From Gillisella terrae (lineage in GTDB: Bacteria; Pseudomonadota; Alphaproteobacteria; Rhizobiales; Rhizobiaceae): 64,000 nt of DNA. The notes under the pieces were generated by a model. It saw nothing but the letters and a program-made list of their open reading frames with translations, searched no databases and was not told the DNA's origin. The stretch is from contig NZ_SSOA01000003.1 in assembly GCF_004801395.1 (NCBI RefSeq), positions 124,001-188,000 on the forward strand. Direction: 5' to 3'. Below are positions 25,118-34,289 of the stretch, one piece after another. The position numbers were made by a program, and so were the translations under genes. The stretch's first letter is position 1; each line of letters begins with the position of its first letter.

Positions 25118-25168
25118 TTGGGTGAGAGAGCCGATAAATTATTGTATTTCAATGCGGCACTCTCTAGT

Positions 25169-25198
25169 GCGCTAGAACTGTGCTAAGGCAGTGTCCGG
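25169..25198. repeat. subterminal repeat, left end of the third element
   Basis: GCGCTAGAACTGTGCTAAGG here and GCGCTAAAATTGTGCTAAGG at 38804-38832 are near-identical direct repeats close to the two ends of the element, followed by a shared CCGG. They are candidate arm-type integrase binding sites or excisionase sites. Confidence 0.6.
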
Positions 25199-25206
25199 AA
25201 AGCTAC

Positions 25207-26163
25207 TTAGGCACGCATAGCAGCTAAATGTCTCATTCTTTGATCAAGAAAGGATGCTAGATGCAACGGTGTATCAGCGTACGGGCAAAGTTCAGCAATA
25301 ATCTCCTTCTTTGACAATCTAGCCGAACATTTTCTTTTCGCCTTGAAAGGAGCCTCCGATTTCTGAGCTCGTTCAGCGAGCCATTGTAGAAATGCAACTA
25401 GAAGCTCGGCTTCTTGCTTCCCGCGAAAATGTAATTGAGTGCTCCGTGTAGAGAACCATTTGGCCGCCGTCTCGATCTCTTTGGATGTGACCGGCTCGCG
25501 GTCAGGTGCCAATGCATTCAAAGATGCCAAGTCGTACATTGACTTCGCTGTACCAGTTCCAAAATCCAATTCGACGAAGTTTTTTAGAGAGAACGCATCC
25601 AAGTCCAATTTTCCATTGCGAGTACTATGCCGCTGCGCCCAAGCCCAGTAGTTAAACAGTGCCACTTCTAAGTGCACATTTGCCTGCAAGGAGGTGAATG
25701 CTTCGATAATCTCATTCACAGAGGCCTCGTCATCCTCTGTGTGCACGGCATCTGCAAAAAACAGTGATCGAACCGCCGCCGACATAGCTGCCGCAGTTGT
25801 GTAATAGTTCTCTATTGAATATCCGCTCGTTACAAAAGCGTCTCCAAATTCGATTTGAACAGCATCGTTTTCGTAATCTCTATCGAAAAAAAGGAAATAT
25901 TGAAGGCGGATCAAAGAAGAATTAGCGCGAATAGCATTCGCCAATTCTTTCAAATTCTTTTTTCCATCGCAGTTTTTGAAGGCGGATTTCGTGCTTGCAA
26001 TAGGGATCTTCCCATTGATACGCGGGCGATAGTACGGAGCATCCTTTCCTTCAACAAGAAAAAAGAATAAATCTTCATCTCTCGAGAACTCTCGGATTAT
26101 TCCTTGCAAAATTACTGCGTACGATTTTCGGCTCTGACGAAGGCTTTCTGGCGTGATTGACAT
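25207..26163 (-). CDS. ariB: AriB-like DUF4435 nuclease of a PARIS anti-phage system
   Basis: The 318-residue protein belongs to the DUF4435 (Toprim-like) family. It has FFFLVEGKDAPYY (Glu near residue 38), LFFDRDYEND (Asp94, Asp96) and the hallmark YSIENYY near 115-121. In PARIS systems AriB is the effector held by the ATPase AriA; on sensing a phage anti-restriction protein it is released and cleaves tRNA, stopping growth. It begins 2 bp after the ATPase gene, the canonical AriA-AriB order. Catalytic residues appear intact. What triggers this homologue is unknown. Confidence 0.87.
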   Translation of the reverse strand: MSITPESLRQSRKSYAVILQGIIREFSRDEDLFFFLVEGKDAPYYRPRINGKIPIASTKSAFKNCDGKKNLKELANAIRANSSLIRLQYFLFFDRDYENDAVQIEFGDAFVTSGYSIENYYTTAAAMSAAVRSLFFADAVHTEDDEASVNEIIEAFTSLQANVHLEVALFNYWAWAQRHSTRNGKLDLDAFSLKNFVELDFGTGTAKSMYDLASLNALAPDREPVTSKEIETAAKWFSTRSTQLHFRGKQEAELLVAFLQWLAERAQKSEAPFKAKRKCSARLSKKEIIAELCPYADTPLHLASFLDQRMRHLAAMRA

Positions 26164-26165
26164 TG

Positions 26166-27596
26166 TTATTCCACAGAATTCTTGACTGGCCGGAAGCGAA
26201 CATCCAAAGCCCGCGCAAACGGATCAAGATCATTCTCAAAAACGAATGGCGAGTGGGTCGCGGCTACTAAAAGCTTGCATTTCTCCGAAGCCGCCACATC
26301 TACAAGAATTTTCTTCTGCCATTCCACGGAAAGAGACAATTCTGGCTCGTCAAATATAACGGCGTATGAAGCATCGTCGCCAAGATATAACTCTGCCATC
26401 ACTCCGAGAATTTGCTTCTCCCCGGAAGAGAGATGTTCAAGATCGATCCTGTCGCCGGTAATTTCTTCGAACAACCCGAGCGTGGCATTCAAGCTGTCAT
26501 ATCGCATTTTCTTGTTGATGAGATAGCCGTTGCAGACACTCGCATATCTTAAAAGTGCCTTATCAAGTTCGCGGACTTGATCGTATTCCTCGATTAGCCG
26601 AGAAAGGAAGAATGACAAATGCCTGTTTTCCAACAGCGAGCCGCTGTCCATCGCATCCAATATCAAACCGCGCTGATGGGTAGTCACGTTCTCGCCCACT
26701 CTCGCGAGCACAAGCTCTACACTGCCACGATCGGTTAGTCGGCCGATCATTTCGGCCGAGAGGGCACTGTCTTCGGCCAATTGACCCAGCATCTGTCCAC
26801 TAATCTGTCCGTATGACATGATAGAGTGATCGCGGATTTGGCTCGTTACTCGCTCGATCTTCCTCTTAACGTCACCCATGCCGAAGTGGATGCTAACGCC
26901 TTCTTCTTCATTGCCATCATCATCATCATCAACATCGTGCTGCATGTCTTGTTCAACACGTCGATAGGTAGGGAGATACAGAACTGAAGCATCTATATTA
27001 TTTGAAAGATATGATCTTAGCTGTAGTATAGGTGAGTTTTCCATTTGATCAACGAGATCTGGTTCGCCGTCAGGGCGATAATCAAACCTTATTAATCTGT
27101 CGTAGAACACTTTACTTGGCACCCTCAGACGCCGAGCTACCGAGTTGAATAGCGTTTCTTCTCGCAAATGCGAGTAAGGTAATTGTCGAACCTGCTTCGC
27201 CAACTGAAAGATTTCGTGGGATTTGACATCTCCTCTGTGAAGCCACGTACGAAGCATTGAGGCGTTTCTGCTCTTTTCGAAGTCATCCGGCGAAAAGGAG
27301 ACAGGCTTAGCATCGCAGAACTTAATCTCAATACGTTCATATTCAAATTTACTGATTTGGCTAAACTGCTTGCGTAAGATCAGCTGGAGAATGAAAAGCG
27401 CCGTTGTCTTACCCGATCCGTTGTCTGCAATAAATATCGTAGTTCGGCCGGCAAATTCGAGAAATACATCGTGTTTTTTGTGCAAGCCGTAGATGGCCAG
27501 GTAGTCAACCACCCCATCGGGTTCACCTGTGCTGTAAAATTCGTCAGTCATTAGCTCATTCTGCCCGTCTTCTTTGAAACGCTCGAACTTTTGCAC
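26166..27596 (-). CDS. ariA: AriA-like ABC/AAA ATPase of a PARIS anti-phage system
   Basis: The 476-residue ATPase has Walker A FIADNGSGKTTALFI (about residues 55-69), the ABC signature LSSGEKQILGVMAELYL, and Walker B YAVIFDEPELSL with the switch His in AATHSPFVFEND near the C terminus. An acidic low-complexity insert (HDVDDDDDGNEEEG) lies in the middle. This overdomain architecture followed by a DUF4435 gene defines PARIS: AriA assembles a scaffold that senses viral anti-restriction proteins and releases AriB. An OLD-like or RloC-like ATPase is the alternative, but the partner gene favours PARIS. Confidence 0.87.
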   Translation of the reverse strand: MQKFERFKEDGQNELMTDEFYSTGEPDGVVDYLAIYGLHKKHDVFLEFAGRTTIFIADNGSGKTTALFILQLILRKQFSQISKFEYERIEIKFCDAKPVSFSPDDFEKSRNASMLRTWLHRGDVKSHEIFQLAKQVRQLPYSHLREETLFNSVARRLRVPSKVFYDRLIRFDYRPDGEPDLVDQMENSPILQLRSYLSNNIDASVLYLPTYRRVEQDMQHDVDDDDDGNEEEGVSIHFGMGDVKRKIERVTSQIRDHSIMSYGQISGQMLGQLAEDSALSAEMIGRLTDRGSVELVLARVGENVTTHQRGLILDAMDSGSLLENRHLSFFLSRLIEEYDQVRELDKALLRYASVCNGYLINKKMRYDSLNATLGLFEEITGDRIDLEHLSSGEKQILGVMAELYLGDDASYAVIFDEPELSLSVEWQKKILVDVAASEKCKLLVAATHSPFVFENDLDPFARALDVRFRPVKNSVE

Positions 27597-28008
27597 ACAT
27601 AGGTTTACCTTCGGTTGACGGAGGTCGCCAGTGCAGATTTAGACTACAATCTGGAACCGAAGGAACGCACATTTTCTGATGTTCTGTCGAAATTGCTGAT
27701 AGAATTTACCCTGAAGACTGGCGGGTTGTACGGACGCGCGCTTGGCGCAGGTCGCCCCCCGTTATGGTACATCGCCCTGCTAGGAAAGCCGCAAAGGTTA
27801 ACGGTGACGCGTCCAATTTCGTCAGCCTCCTACATACAACCAAATTTTCCTAAGCGTCACAGACCTCGATTGCGATTAAGGCGACGGTTAACTGCGTCTT
27901 ACTAGCCATATTCTTGCGGAATTTGCCACTGGCGCAGAAATTCCTATGAAAGTCTTTTGGTTGATGTATTAATCTGTCAACTACCTTGATTTGCATGTGA
28001 GGGTGCAG
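27597..28008. other. divergent intergenic region between PARIS and the TIGR04141 gene
   Basis: About 410 bp without a convincing gene. It must hold the divergent promoters of ariA (minus) and the gene at 28009 (plus). An open frame at 27615-27905 starting with TTG has no recognisable features and a low-quality arginine-rich end, so I do not call it. No RNA structure or operator stands out. Confidence 0.4.
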
Positions 28009-29595
28009 ATGGCAAAGAAGGCATACTCGTTTCGGCTGTTAAAGCAGCACATTGTCGATCCAGCAGATGCACTGAAAGATAATAATAAGCTTCAGGAAAA
28101 GCAGCTAAGCGACGCTCCCGGAAACAAGCGCCTCTTTGCCGGTCAGGCCTATGGCGCACCGCCCGGATGGATTAGTTTCTTCGCAGAACCTGACCGCGCG
28201 CATTTCAATGGATTATTCGGGGGGCAGGCTGCAGCGGTTCTCTTTGTGCGTGTCGAATTGCCGATAGACGGCGATCAGGCTCCAGAAAGCCGTTGGCTAG
28301 CGTTGTGCTTTGGCATGGGCTTTCAGGACCTTCGACCGGAGGCACTTGAAAGCCAGTTCGGACTTAGGGTCGCCCTAAACAGATTGGGCCGCGAGCGCAT
28401 CAAGAGCGTGGATACCAGACGGCCTGAGGACGCGACTATCCAGACGCGCTCCCAAAATAACCGCGCCGGGGAGATTTTCGATTTCGGGATCGAGATGAAC
28501 CGGATCATTCTCCAAGCCATTACCGGAAAGTCGGGAGAAGACAATTTCGGCGGAACGCTTACAGGGGCCGATGGGCTAAAATTAAGCTGCGATACCAGCT
28601 ATCACGAAATCGACGACAAAGCTCTTCAGATCGTGACGTCATACGGGGACAACGCATTCGAGGAGATGTTCCCCTGGTACGGGAAGATTACGCCGATTAG
28701 AGACAAAGCTCGGATAGGACAGCTCGACAATGAGTTGCTAGCTCGTTTGATCGCTGGCTTAATTGATGGCATTCACATGGCACCCCCCGAAATCGTCGAC
28801 TACCAAAACATTGACCGATTTAAATTTTCGGGGTCTGGTCGTGGCGACGGGCACGACGAACTGCGCCTCGGAGACTATCTGGATCTGTTTAGCAACGAGC
28901 GTCCCCTCACCCTCACGCATTTGAAGGGCGACAAAGTGCGGGTTGCATCCGATGAGGGGCAGTTCTTTGATCGTTGGGTGGTATTCAAATGCCTTTCCGC
29001 TGAAATCCACATCGACGGGATACTTTACATTCTCGCAGCAGATGAATGGTACGCGGTGCGTAACGACTTCGTAGCCGATATTAACGAGGCTATTGCCGAT
29101 ATTCCCGTAATTGACATAGGCCTTCCAGCCTATGTTCCCGGTGAAAGAGAGGGTGATTACAATGAGCGGGCCGTCGATGGCAGGGATGATCTATTCCTTT
29201 ACGATAAAAACCTCGTGGCATTCGAGGGGGAACGTGGACGGGTCGAGTTTTGCGATTTGCTTGCCGCGAACAGGGACCTAATCCACGTTAAACGGAGAAG
29301 TAGGTCGCAGACGCTCAGTCACCTCTTCATGCAAGGGCACGTCTCGGCTGAAGCGTTTCTCGACTATCCTGCCCTGCGCGATCAGATACGTGCCGCAATG
29401 CCGGATGTTGGGCTGATAGTTCCCGCAGAACGCCCAGACCCGGCGCAATATCGGGTTGTTTATGCCTTGCTTCATGAAGGTAACGCCACGTTGCCGTTTT
29501 TCAGCAAAGTCGCTCTTTCGAGTATTAGTAAGCAGTTGCGACGCATGAACTACCGTGTGGCATTGTCTTGGATTGGGCCTGTAGTGGCTATGTGA
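28009..29595 (+). CDS. TIGR04141/DUF6119 family sporadically distributed protein
   Basis: A 528-residue protein, with start chosen at ATG 28009 after GAGGGTG rather than the TTG six codons earlier. The N terminus (YSFRLLKQHIVDPADALKDN) and later parts (NRAGEIFDFGIEMNRIILQA, YDKNLVAFEGERGRVEFCDL, VVYALLHEGNATLPFFSKVAL) fit the TIGR04141 family. Members are patchily distributed, often in defence islands, and their function is not established. The position beside PARIS supports a defence role. There is no signal peptide or membrane segment. Confidence 0.8.
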   Translation: MAKKAYSFRLLKQHIVDPADALKDNNKLQEKQLSDAPGNKRLFAGQAYGAPPGWISFFAEPDRAHFNGLFGGQAAAVLFVRVELPIDGDQAPESRWLALCFGMGFQDLRPEALESQFGLRVALNRLGRERIKSVDTRRPEDATIQTRSQNNRAGEIFDFGIEMNRIILQAITGKSGEDNFGGTLTGADGLKLSCDTSYHEIDDKALQIVTSYGDNAFEEMFPWYGKITPIRDKARIGQLDNELLARLIAGLIDGIHMAPPEIVDYQNIDRFKFSGSGRGDGHDELRLGDYLDLFSNERPLTLTHLKGDKVRVASDEGQFFDRWVVFKCLSAEIHIDGILYILAADEWYAVRNDFVADINEAIADIPVIDIGLPAYVPGEREGDYNERAVDGRDDLFLYDKNLVAFEGERGRVEFCDLLAANRDLIHVKRRSRSQTLSHLFMQGHVSAEAFLDYPALRDQIRAAMPDVGLIVPAERPDPAQYRVVYALLHEGNATLPFFSKVALSSISKQLRRMNYRVALSWIGPVVAM

Positions 29596-29701
29596 CGCGG
29601 CGACGGGAAGCTGCAAACAATCCGTTCAGGCAAACCGAGAAAAACAGTGGTGGCTTTAAGCCGTGTTGAGATGCTGAGACCTTCAGGAAGGAACTAAGGG
29701 T

Positions 29702-30301
29702 ATGGCCTGCAATGGGAACAACCATGCTGATGATTGCCAATGCAATTTCGGAAAAGTTGGGCGTGCCACGATCAGAAATTTTGTTTGGAAAGGTTGGAAG
29801 CCTCAGTCCATACGAAGTTACTTCAATGGCCCGAATGCTACTTGTCCAGATTGTCGCAAAGCTGTTTTCTATATTCCTTTTAAAGCTGGTGGTGGCACTT
29901 ATTTCGACGCCTTTGGCCCACCGTGGCCAAAGCATCCTTGCACGAACAGCCCTCCGCAGTATTCGCCTTATACGGCATCGGGCAAGCCTAGATTGCGAAC
30001 CTTGCCGACGAGTTTGGAGAGAAATGGCTGGTTTCCATTCATCGCGCGAAATGTCGAGAGACTGGCCGGAGGAACTATAATCCATGGCGTGGGACTGGAA
30101 AATCCAACGACATTCCATTTCGGCACTCTGATCGATTTGATGATCGACTTGACGCGCCCTGTATTCGTTAGGCTATTGCCTGATAATCGAGCGCAGATGG
30201 ATTTTTTTCCTATAGACCGGACCGAACCATCAACCATCGACGTATTTCCTGACTGCCTCAATGACTTGGACCTTGTATTGCTTCGTACGCAGAAGCAGTA
30301 G
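29702..30301 (+). CDS. zinc-binding-type conserved hypothetical protein
   Basis: A 199-residue protein with cysteine motifs CQCNFG near residue 13 and CPDCRKAVFYI near 48, then the conserved patch TYFDAFGPPWPKHPC near 66-80. The CPxC pair plus the PWPKHPC Cys/His suggests a zinc ribbon. I recall such small proteins in mobile elements but cannot name a function. It follows the TIGR04141 gene by about 105 bp on the same strand and may be co-transcribed. Confidence 0.6.
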   Translation: MACNGNNHADDCQCNFGKVGRATIRNFVWKGWKPQSIRSYFNGPNATCPDCRKAVFYIPFKAGGGTYFDAFGPPWPKHPCTNSPPQYSPYTASGKPRLRTLPTSLERNGWFPFIARNVERLAGGTIIHGVGLENPTTFHFGTLIDLMIDLTRPVFVRLLPDNRAQMDFFPIDRTEPSTIDVFPDCLNDLDLVLLRTQKQ

Positions 30302-30506
30302 GCCAGCGGTACAAGCGTCTCTTCCAGTTCAGTTCCCCGCCTCAGCTGGGACATCACAAAACACACGTTTTCTTACGTTTGCGCTCCTACCGATATTAAC
30401 ACATTGATCCCGCAGAACATTTTCGCCGCTTGAACCAGCGCTCGCCCTTTCTGCTCATTGGAAACATAACGAACGGCATGAAAACGCTGTTTTTTATGAG
30501 GTTTGA

Positions 30507-31076
30507 ATGAAACAGGCTCGGGTTTTAACGGACGCAGAATTTAAACGGCTGCTGGCGGTTACCGCGCAAATGAAGCACGCGGGACGAAATCGGCTAGCGT
30601 TGATGCTGTCGCATTTCGCCGGGTTACGGGTGGGTGAAATCGCCGCCCTGACCGTCCGCGACGTGTTCGACGGCGAAGGTAGGGTGCGAGAGCAATTGCG
30701 GCTTCGGGCTGAAATCACCAAAGGCGGTCATGCCCGTGTTGTCTTTTTAAATGAAAGGCTGCGCCGCGAGATCGAACGTTACAGTGTGGATTGGCCCGAA
30801 GGTTGGGACGGCGATGCGCCGTTGCTCCTGACACAGAAGCACTCGCCGTTTTCCGCAAACACGCTTTGCCAGTTGATGGGACAGATTTACAAGCTGGCGG
30901 GGCTTGAAGGGGCGACCTCGCACAGTGGCCGCCGCTGGTTCATCACTCGGCTTGCGCATTCCGGTGTTAGCCCGAAGGTCATCATGACGCTGGCGGGGCA
31001 TCGAAACCTCACCACCACTCAACGCTATATCGATGTGCGGGACGACATGATGAAAGCCGCCGTGGATTTGTTGTGA
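30507..31076 (+). CDS. catalytic-domain-only tyrosine recombinase
   Basis: A 189-residue recombinase of the FimB/FimE-like size class with the full active site: Arg41 (HFAGLRVGEIAAL), Lys72 (EITKGGHAR), His139 and Arg142 (SHSGRRWFITR), His165 (LAGHRNL) and Tyr174 (TTQRYIDV). It lacks the N-terminal core- and arm-binding domains of integrases. It lies mid-element, far from the att sites, so it is more likely a DNA inversion, resolution or dimer-resolution enzyme than the element's integrase. Its stop overlaps a possible start of the following membrane-protein gene. Confidence 0.85.
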   Translation: MKQARVLTDAEFKRLLAVTAQMKHAGRNRLALMLSHFAGLRVGEIAALTVRDVFDGEGRVREQLRLRAEITKGGHARVVFLNERLRREIERYSVDWPEGWDGDAPLLLTQKHSPFSANTLCQLMGQIYKLAGLEGATSHSGRRWFITRLAHSGVSPKVIMTLAGHRNLTTTQRYIDVRDDMMKAAVDLL

Positions 31077-31084
31077 GGTCGAAC

Positions 31085-31921
31085 ATGCTACATCTGATTG
31101 TTTTCATATTGGTCGTATTGTCCACTTGGGTAGGTGGTGGCTCCTTCTCCCATATGTTCGGCTCTTTTTACATCGTGATCCTCGTGGTCATAGTTGCCGT
31201 CGGCGTCGTTGCGATCCGTGTTGCCGTATGGGCGGGCCTTGGCGCGTATTCGTGGCTGATCTTTTGTGCACTCATTGGGTTGTCTTATATTCTCGGAGCG
31301 ACCTTCCGTTTCTGGGCGCTTGATCTCCCCACGTATAAGGTCACCGAAAACGTGCCGATCAGGGTGGAAATCCTGCGTAATGAAGGACAGGTAACCGGCT
31401 CTGTTCGGATCACCAATGCAGGCAAGGACCCGATGCTTGCCGCTGGCGTAGCCTGTCGCATCTTTTATGATAACGGCGAGCCGGTCGCAAAATTGTTCAC
31501 AGGCGGCTTTGGCAGGTTGGCGCAGCTGGACACGGGGTATGGCGCAACGACGCTTGTGGTAACACCATCAGATTTCAGACAATACCGCAGCGACCCGAAC
31601 CTGATGCAGTGCTGGGCAACCGATGCCACCTTCGTTAAGCCGTTGCCATTTAAGCTTGATCTGCGCTTCGAACGGAATGCTAAGGACCGCAGAACTGATT
31701 TTTACGTCACCAATCGCGATCAGGTGCCGCTCAAGAACATCCAGTTCAATTGCGTCAACGACAAGGAACAGCAGATAAAGGTCGATGCCTATCCGGCTTA
31801 CCAACCCAATGGTTTCAGCGAGACGATTGTAGAGCCCGGAAAAACCGTGAAATTTGTGTCAGACAGCGCGGTTTGGAAATTCCGCAGCTGCCGCGTTTCG
31901 AATGCGGTAAAGGCCGATTGA
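31085..31921 (+). CDS. membrane-anchored hypothetical protein
   Basis: A 279-residue protein with three hydrophobic segments in its first 85 residues (LHLIVFILVVLSTWVGGGS, FYIVILVVIVAVGVVAI, WLIFCALIGLSYILGATF). A soluble beta-rich domain of about 190 residues follows, with several cysteines, probably periplasmic. Start taken at ATG 31085; a GTG at 31073 overlaps the recombinase stop. No family is recognised. Tail-to-tail overlap of 63 bp with the gene at 31859-32290 is unusual but both frames look real. Confidence 0.6.
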   Translation: MLHLIVFILVVLSTWVGGGSFSHMFGSFYIVILVVIVAVGVVAIRVAVWAGLGAYSWLIFCALIGLSYILGATFRFWALDLPTYKVTENVPIRVEILRNEGQVTGSVRITNAGKDPMLAAGVACRIFYDNGEPVAKLFTGGFGRLAQLDTGYGATTLVVTPSDFRQYRSDPNLMQCWATDATFVKPLPFKLDLRFERNAKDRRTDFYVTNRDQVPLKNIQFNCVNDKEQQIKVDAYPAYQPNGFSETIVEPGKTVKFVSDSAVWKFRSCRVSNAVKAD

Positions 31922-32290
31922 GTGCAACAGGGGCCGTAATGCGGACAGCCAAGCACGAGCACAAACTCCCGGCCTTGGCTCGTCCGCCGACAGCCGTTCA
32001 TGTAGCAACTCAGCAACCAGCTTCCGTTGATATTGCTGAGCGCGGCATCGCAGGTGCTCTACCTCAAGTTCCTTGATGCGACATTCCGCCGACTTCTGAT
32101 CAAGTTCAATGCGTTCAAGCAGCGAATGAAAGACCGCCTCGGGAACATGACGCTCCCGCGCGCTCATTGAAGTCAGGTAGCTCGCGCCTTTGCCTAATAG
32201 CTCAGTCGAAAACTCCACCTTGCTCTGCACCAATCCGGCCTCCAATAGCCGCTGATACAGCGTCTCAAGCAACTCGATATCCAATCCCAT
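31859..32290 (-). CDS. small helical hypothetical protein (DUF6626-like)
   Basis: A 143-residue protein starting MGLDIELLETLYQRLLEAGL, preceded by a GGAGAA ribosome-binding site (the start seven codons earlier has none). The N-terminal part (KVEFSTELLGKGASYLTSM) resembles DUF6626 proteins found in proteobacterial mobile elements, followed by a coiled-coil stretch (DQKSAECRIKELEVEHLRCR). Function unknown, possibly DNA binding. It is divergent from the HUH protein gene at 32404. Confidence 0.55.
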   Translation of the reverse strand: MGLDIELLETLYQRLLEAGLVQSKVEFSTELLGKGASYLTSMSARERHVPEAVFHSLLERIELDQKSAECRIKELEVEHLRCRAQQYQRKLVAELLHERLSADEPRPGVCARAWLSALRPLLHSIGLYRIRNAAAAEFPNRAV

Positions 32291-32403
32291 AACGTTCTCC
32301 GTCCAAAACACTTCCTTCCCAGCGTGCCGCCATGTGCTGCTGAGGCATAAATAGCTGAGTTATTTATCAAAATTTGCTGCTGACGGAGCAGCAGGGAGAT
32401 GGC

Positions 32404-32871
32404 ATGGCACAGAACAATCAGGAACGTCGTCAACGACTACGAGAGGGTTATATTCAGGTTATTCAGCAGATGACGCCAAATGCATTCATCACCTTGGCGA
32501 CAAACGACACCGGTGACATGTCAGAGATGACGCGGCTTATCGGCAAGTTTTGCGGAATGATGGACCGTGAAATCTGCGGGCATAAGTTCCACACATACTC
32601 TTCCGATAAGCGAACCAACGGGATTTTTGTTATCGAGCATACGAAGACGAACATTCATGCCCACGGATTACTCAGATTTCCGGACAACTCGACGGTTGAT
32701 CTTCCGCTCCTGACAGCCCGTAAATGGAATACTCTGACCAAGGCGGGGACCACTAATTTCCAGCCTATGTATGATGCTGTTGGCGTCGCTGGCTATTGCA
32801 CCAAAGAAATGAGGAGCTTTTTGTTCGACTGGGATCAGGTCGTCGTCGCCAGCCAGTTTATAAAGCATTGA
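32404..32871 (+). CDS. small HUH-type replication initiator-like protein
   Basis: A 155-residue protein with the core of rolling-circle replication endonucleases: a HUH motif in EHTKTNIHAHGLLRFP (His85, His87) and a downstream GVAGYCTKEM (Tyr131, Lys134) in the position of the catalytic Tyr with YxxK spacing. Start chosen at ATG 32404 (MAQNNQERRQ). It is shorter than plasmid Rep proteins and has no helicase domain. It could nick an origin on this element after excision. An inverted repeat GCTGCT/AGCAGC at 32376-32392 lies just upstream. Confidence 0.65.
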   Translation: MAQNNQERRQRLREGYIQVIQQMTPNAFITLATNDTGDMSEMTRLIGKFCGMMDREICGHKFHTYSSDKRTNGIFVIEHTKTNIHAHGLLRFPDNSTVDLPLLTARKWNTLTKAGTTNFQPMYDAVGVAGYCTKEMRSFLFDWDQVVVASQFIKH

Positions 32872-33223
32872 ACCATAGATACGCGCAAACCCGTGTGGCC
32901 ACGCCTACGTTGCATTTGCGCGCATTGCATGTCTCCAACGTCCTTGCTGCTTCAAAAGAGCGGCAATGGAATTCTACCAACAGATGATAAGGTTCAGTGG
33001 AACCGAAAATGTCGTTTAAAAGGATGCGACTTGTATCACATAAGAAGACATTGAATAATCAAACATCGACACAAAAAAATCCCACCGATTGATCCGTCCG
33101 GGTCCAAATTCCCCAGCTAAGACCACCGTAATTTCTCCTCACTTCATCGCCAAAAGGGCATATAAGATATTGATAGATGCCTCGGTATTTCACGTGTAAA
33201 ACGACAAATCAGAAATTACTGAC
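32872..33223. other. intergenic region downstream of the HUH protein gene
   Basis: About 350 bp without a convincing gene. In this context it could contain the replication origin of the element, but I find no strong hairpin or iterons by eye. The end of the region must carry the promoter of the gene at 33224. Confidence 0.35.
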
Positions 33224-34210
33224 ATGAAAAACGCGACACCTTCAATATTCGATCTCATCCGCCGCGCGCGACTTGTCCGCAGAGCATTCCGCATCGACAC
33301 CAGCGCGGAAATCTCTGAGAATACGGCGAAATTTCATGAACGACTTTGGCCTATTCGTAGTTTGAAGCCGGACGACAGCGGATATTTTCTCGATATTTTC
33401 ACCCCAGACCCGTTCGAAACGGATCCCGATGAAATCAAGCGCCAGCAGTCTTTGGAGGCAATGACCCTCGTTTGGTTCAAACTTCTTACACCGGATTTTA
33501 ACGAAGCGAAAATGCGTGAGAATGCAGCCGCTTATGAGCGCGGTGTTCGCCTCAGGCCTGCCGAGCGCGATGCACTCCGTAAGCGTACCCGCTCAGATGC
33601 AGAAGGGCTGAAACGCGACGGCCTTTTGCCATCCGAGCGCCGCCAATACGAAAGTTTGTCCCCCTTTGAGAAGAACCGCTTTAATTTCCTTATCAGCGCC
33701 GAGACCTTGGAGCATAACACTCATCTCACACGGGCAAAGAGAGCGAGGTTCTTCAAAGACTACGACGAGGGTCTGTTAGAAGGTGGCGATCCGAACCACA
33801 CTGGGCTGGTGCGCTATCGGACACGGTGGCGGCGCGATCACATCGTATCCGCATGTGCGATGATCGAGGATATTGCCGATTGGATCGATAAGCAGATGAC
33901 TTTACCATTCAGCCGCCGCGATAAGGAAATCGACATTCTTCAAGAGCGTTATGCTCGTGAGGAATTGCCGGATACGCGGAGCACTATAGTAACACGCAGA
34001 GAAAGCGTTTGGCTTGCCGTCTCCGCCACCACGGCCGAACAAGTGGACAATGGAAGTGCGAAATATGAAGCGCGGCCGCAAGTCGCCATGAACGCGCTTA
34101 TGGCCTTCGGAAAATACGAATTGGCCAAGAAACGGGCCATGAAAAGCAAGATATGGTCAAAGACAGCCTCCCTGAAATCCCGTAACCTTTTGATTTCACG
34201 GTTTTTATAG
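33224..34210 (+). CDS. hypothetical protein of the integrative element
   Basis: A 328-residue, highly charged protein (ATPSIFDLIRRARLVRRAFR at the start; YFLDIFTPDPFETDPDEIKR; TRWRRDHIVSACAMIEDIAD) with no membrane segment or recognised domain. It is first in a plus-strand series with the genes at 34290 and 35110, 79 bp upstream of the next. It may belong to the replication or maintenance module. Confidence 0.6.
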   Translation: MKNATPSIFDLIRRARLVRRAFRIDTSAEISENTAKFHERLWPIRSLKPDDSGYFLDIFTPDPFETDPDEIKRQQSLEAMTLVWFKLLTPDFNEAKMRENAAAYERGVRLRPAERDALRKRTRSDAEGLKRDGLLPSERRQYESLSPFEKNRFNFLISAETLEHNTHLTRAKRARFFKDYDEGLLEGGDPNHTGLVRYRTRWRRDHIVSACAMIEDIADWIDKQMTLPFSRRDKEIDILQERYAREELPDTRSTIVTRRESVWLAVSATTAEQVDNGSAKYEARPQVAMNALMAFGKYELAKKRAMKSKIWSKTASLKSRNLLISRFL

Positions 34211-34289
34211 CTGTCCAGCTGTAGGGCTAAATTTTCGTCTTCAGCCTAGAAATGTCCTTGTGATTAACGCCGAACACAAGGAGTTTACA

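Noticed and set aside
27615-27905. Plus-strand frame of 96 codons between PARIS and the TIGR04141 gene
   Set aside because: TTG start, no ribosome-binding site of quality, arginine-rich end and no recognisable motif.
29588-30118. 176-codon minus-strand frame
   Set aside because: Opposite strand of the cysteine-motif protein at 29702-30301, whose CPDC and PWPKHPC motifs argue for the plus strand.
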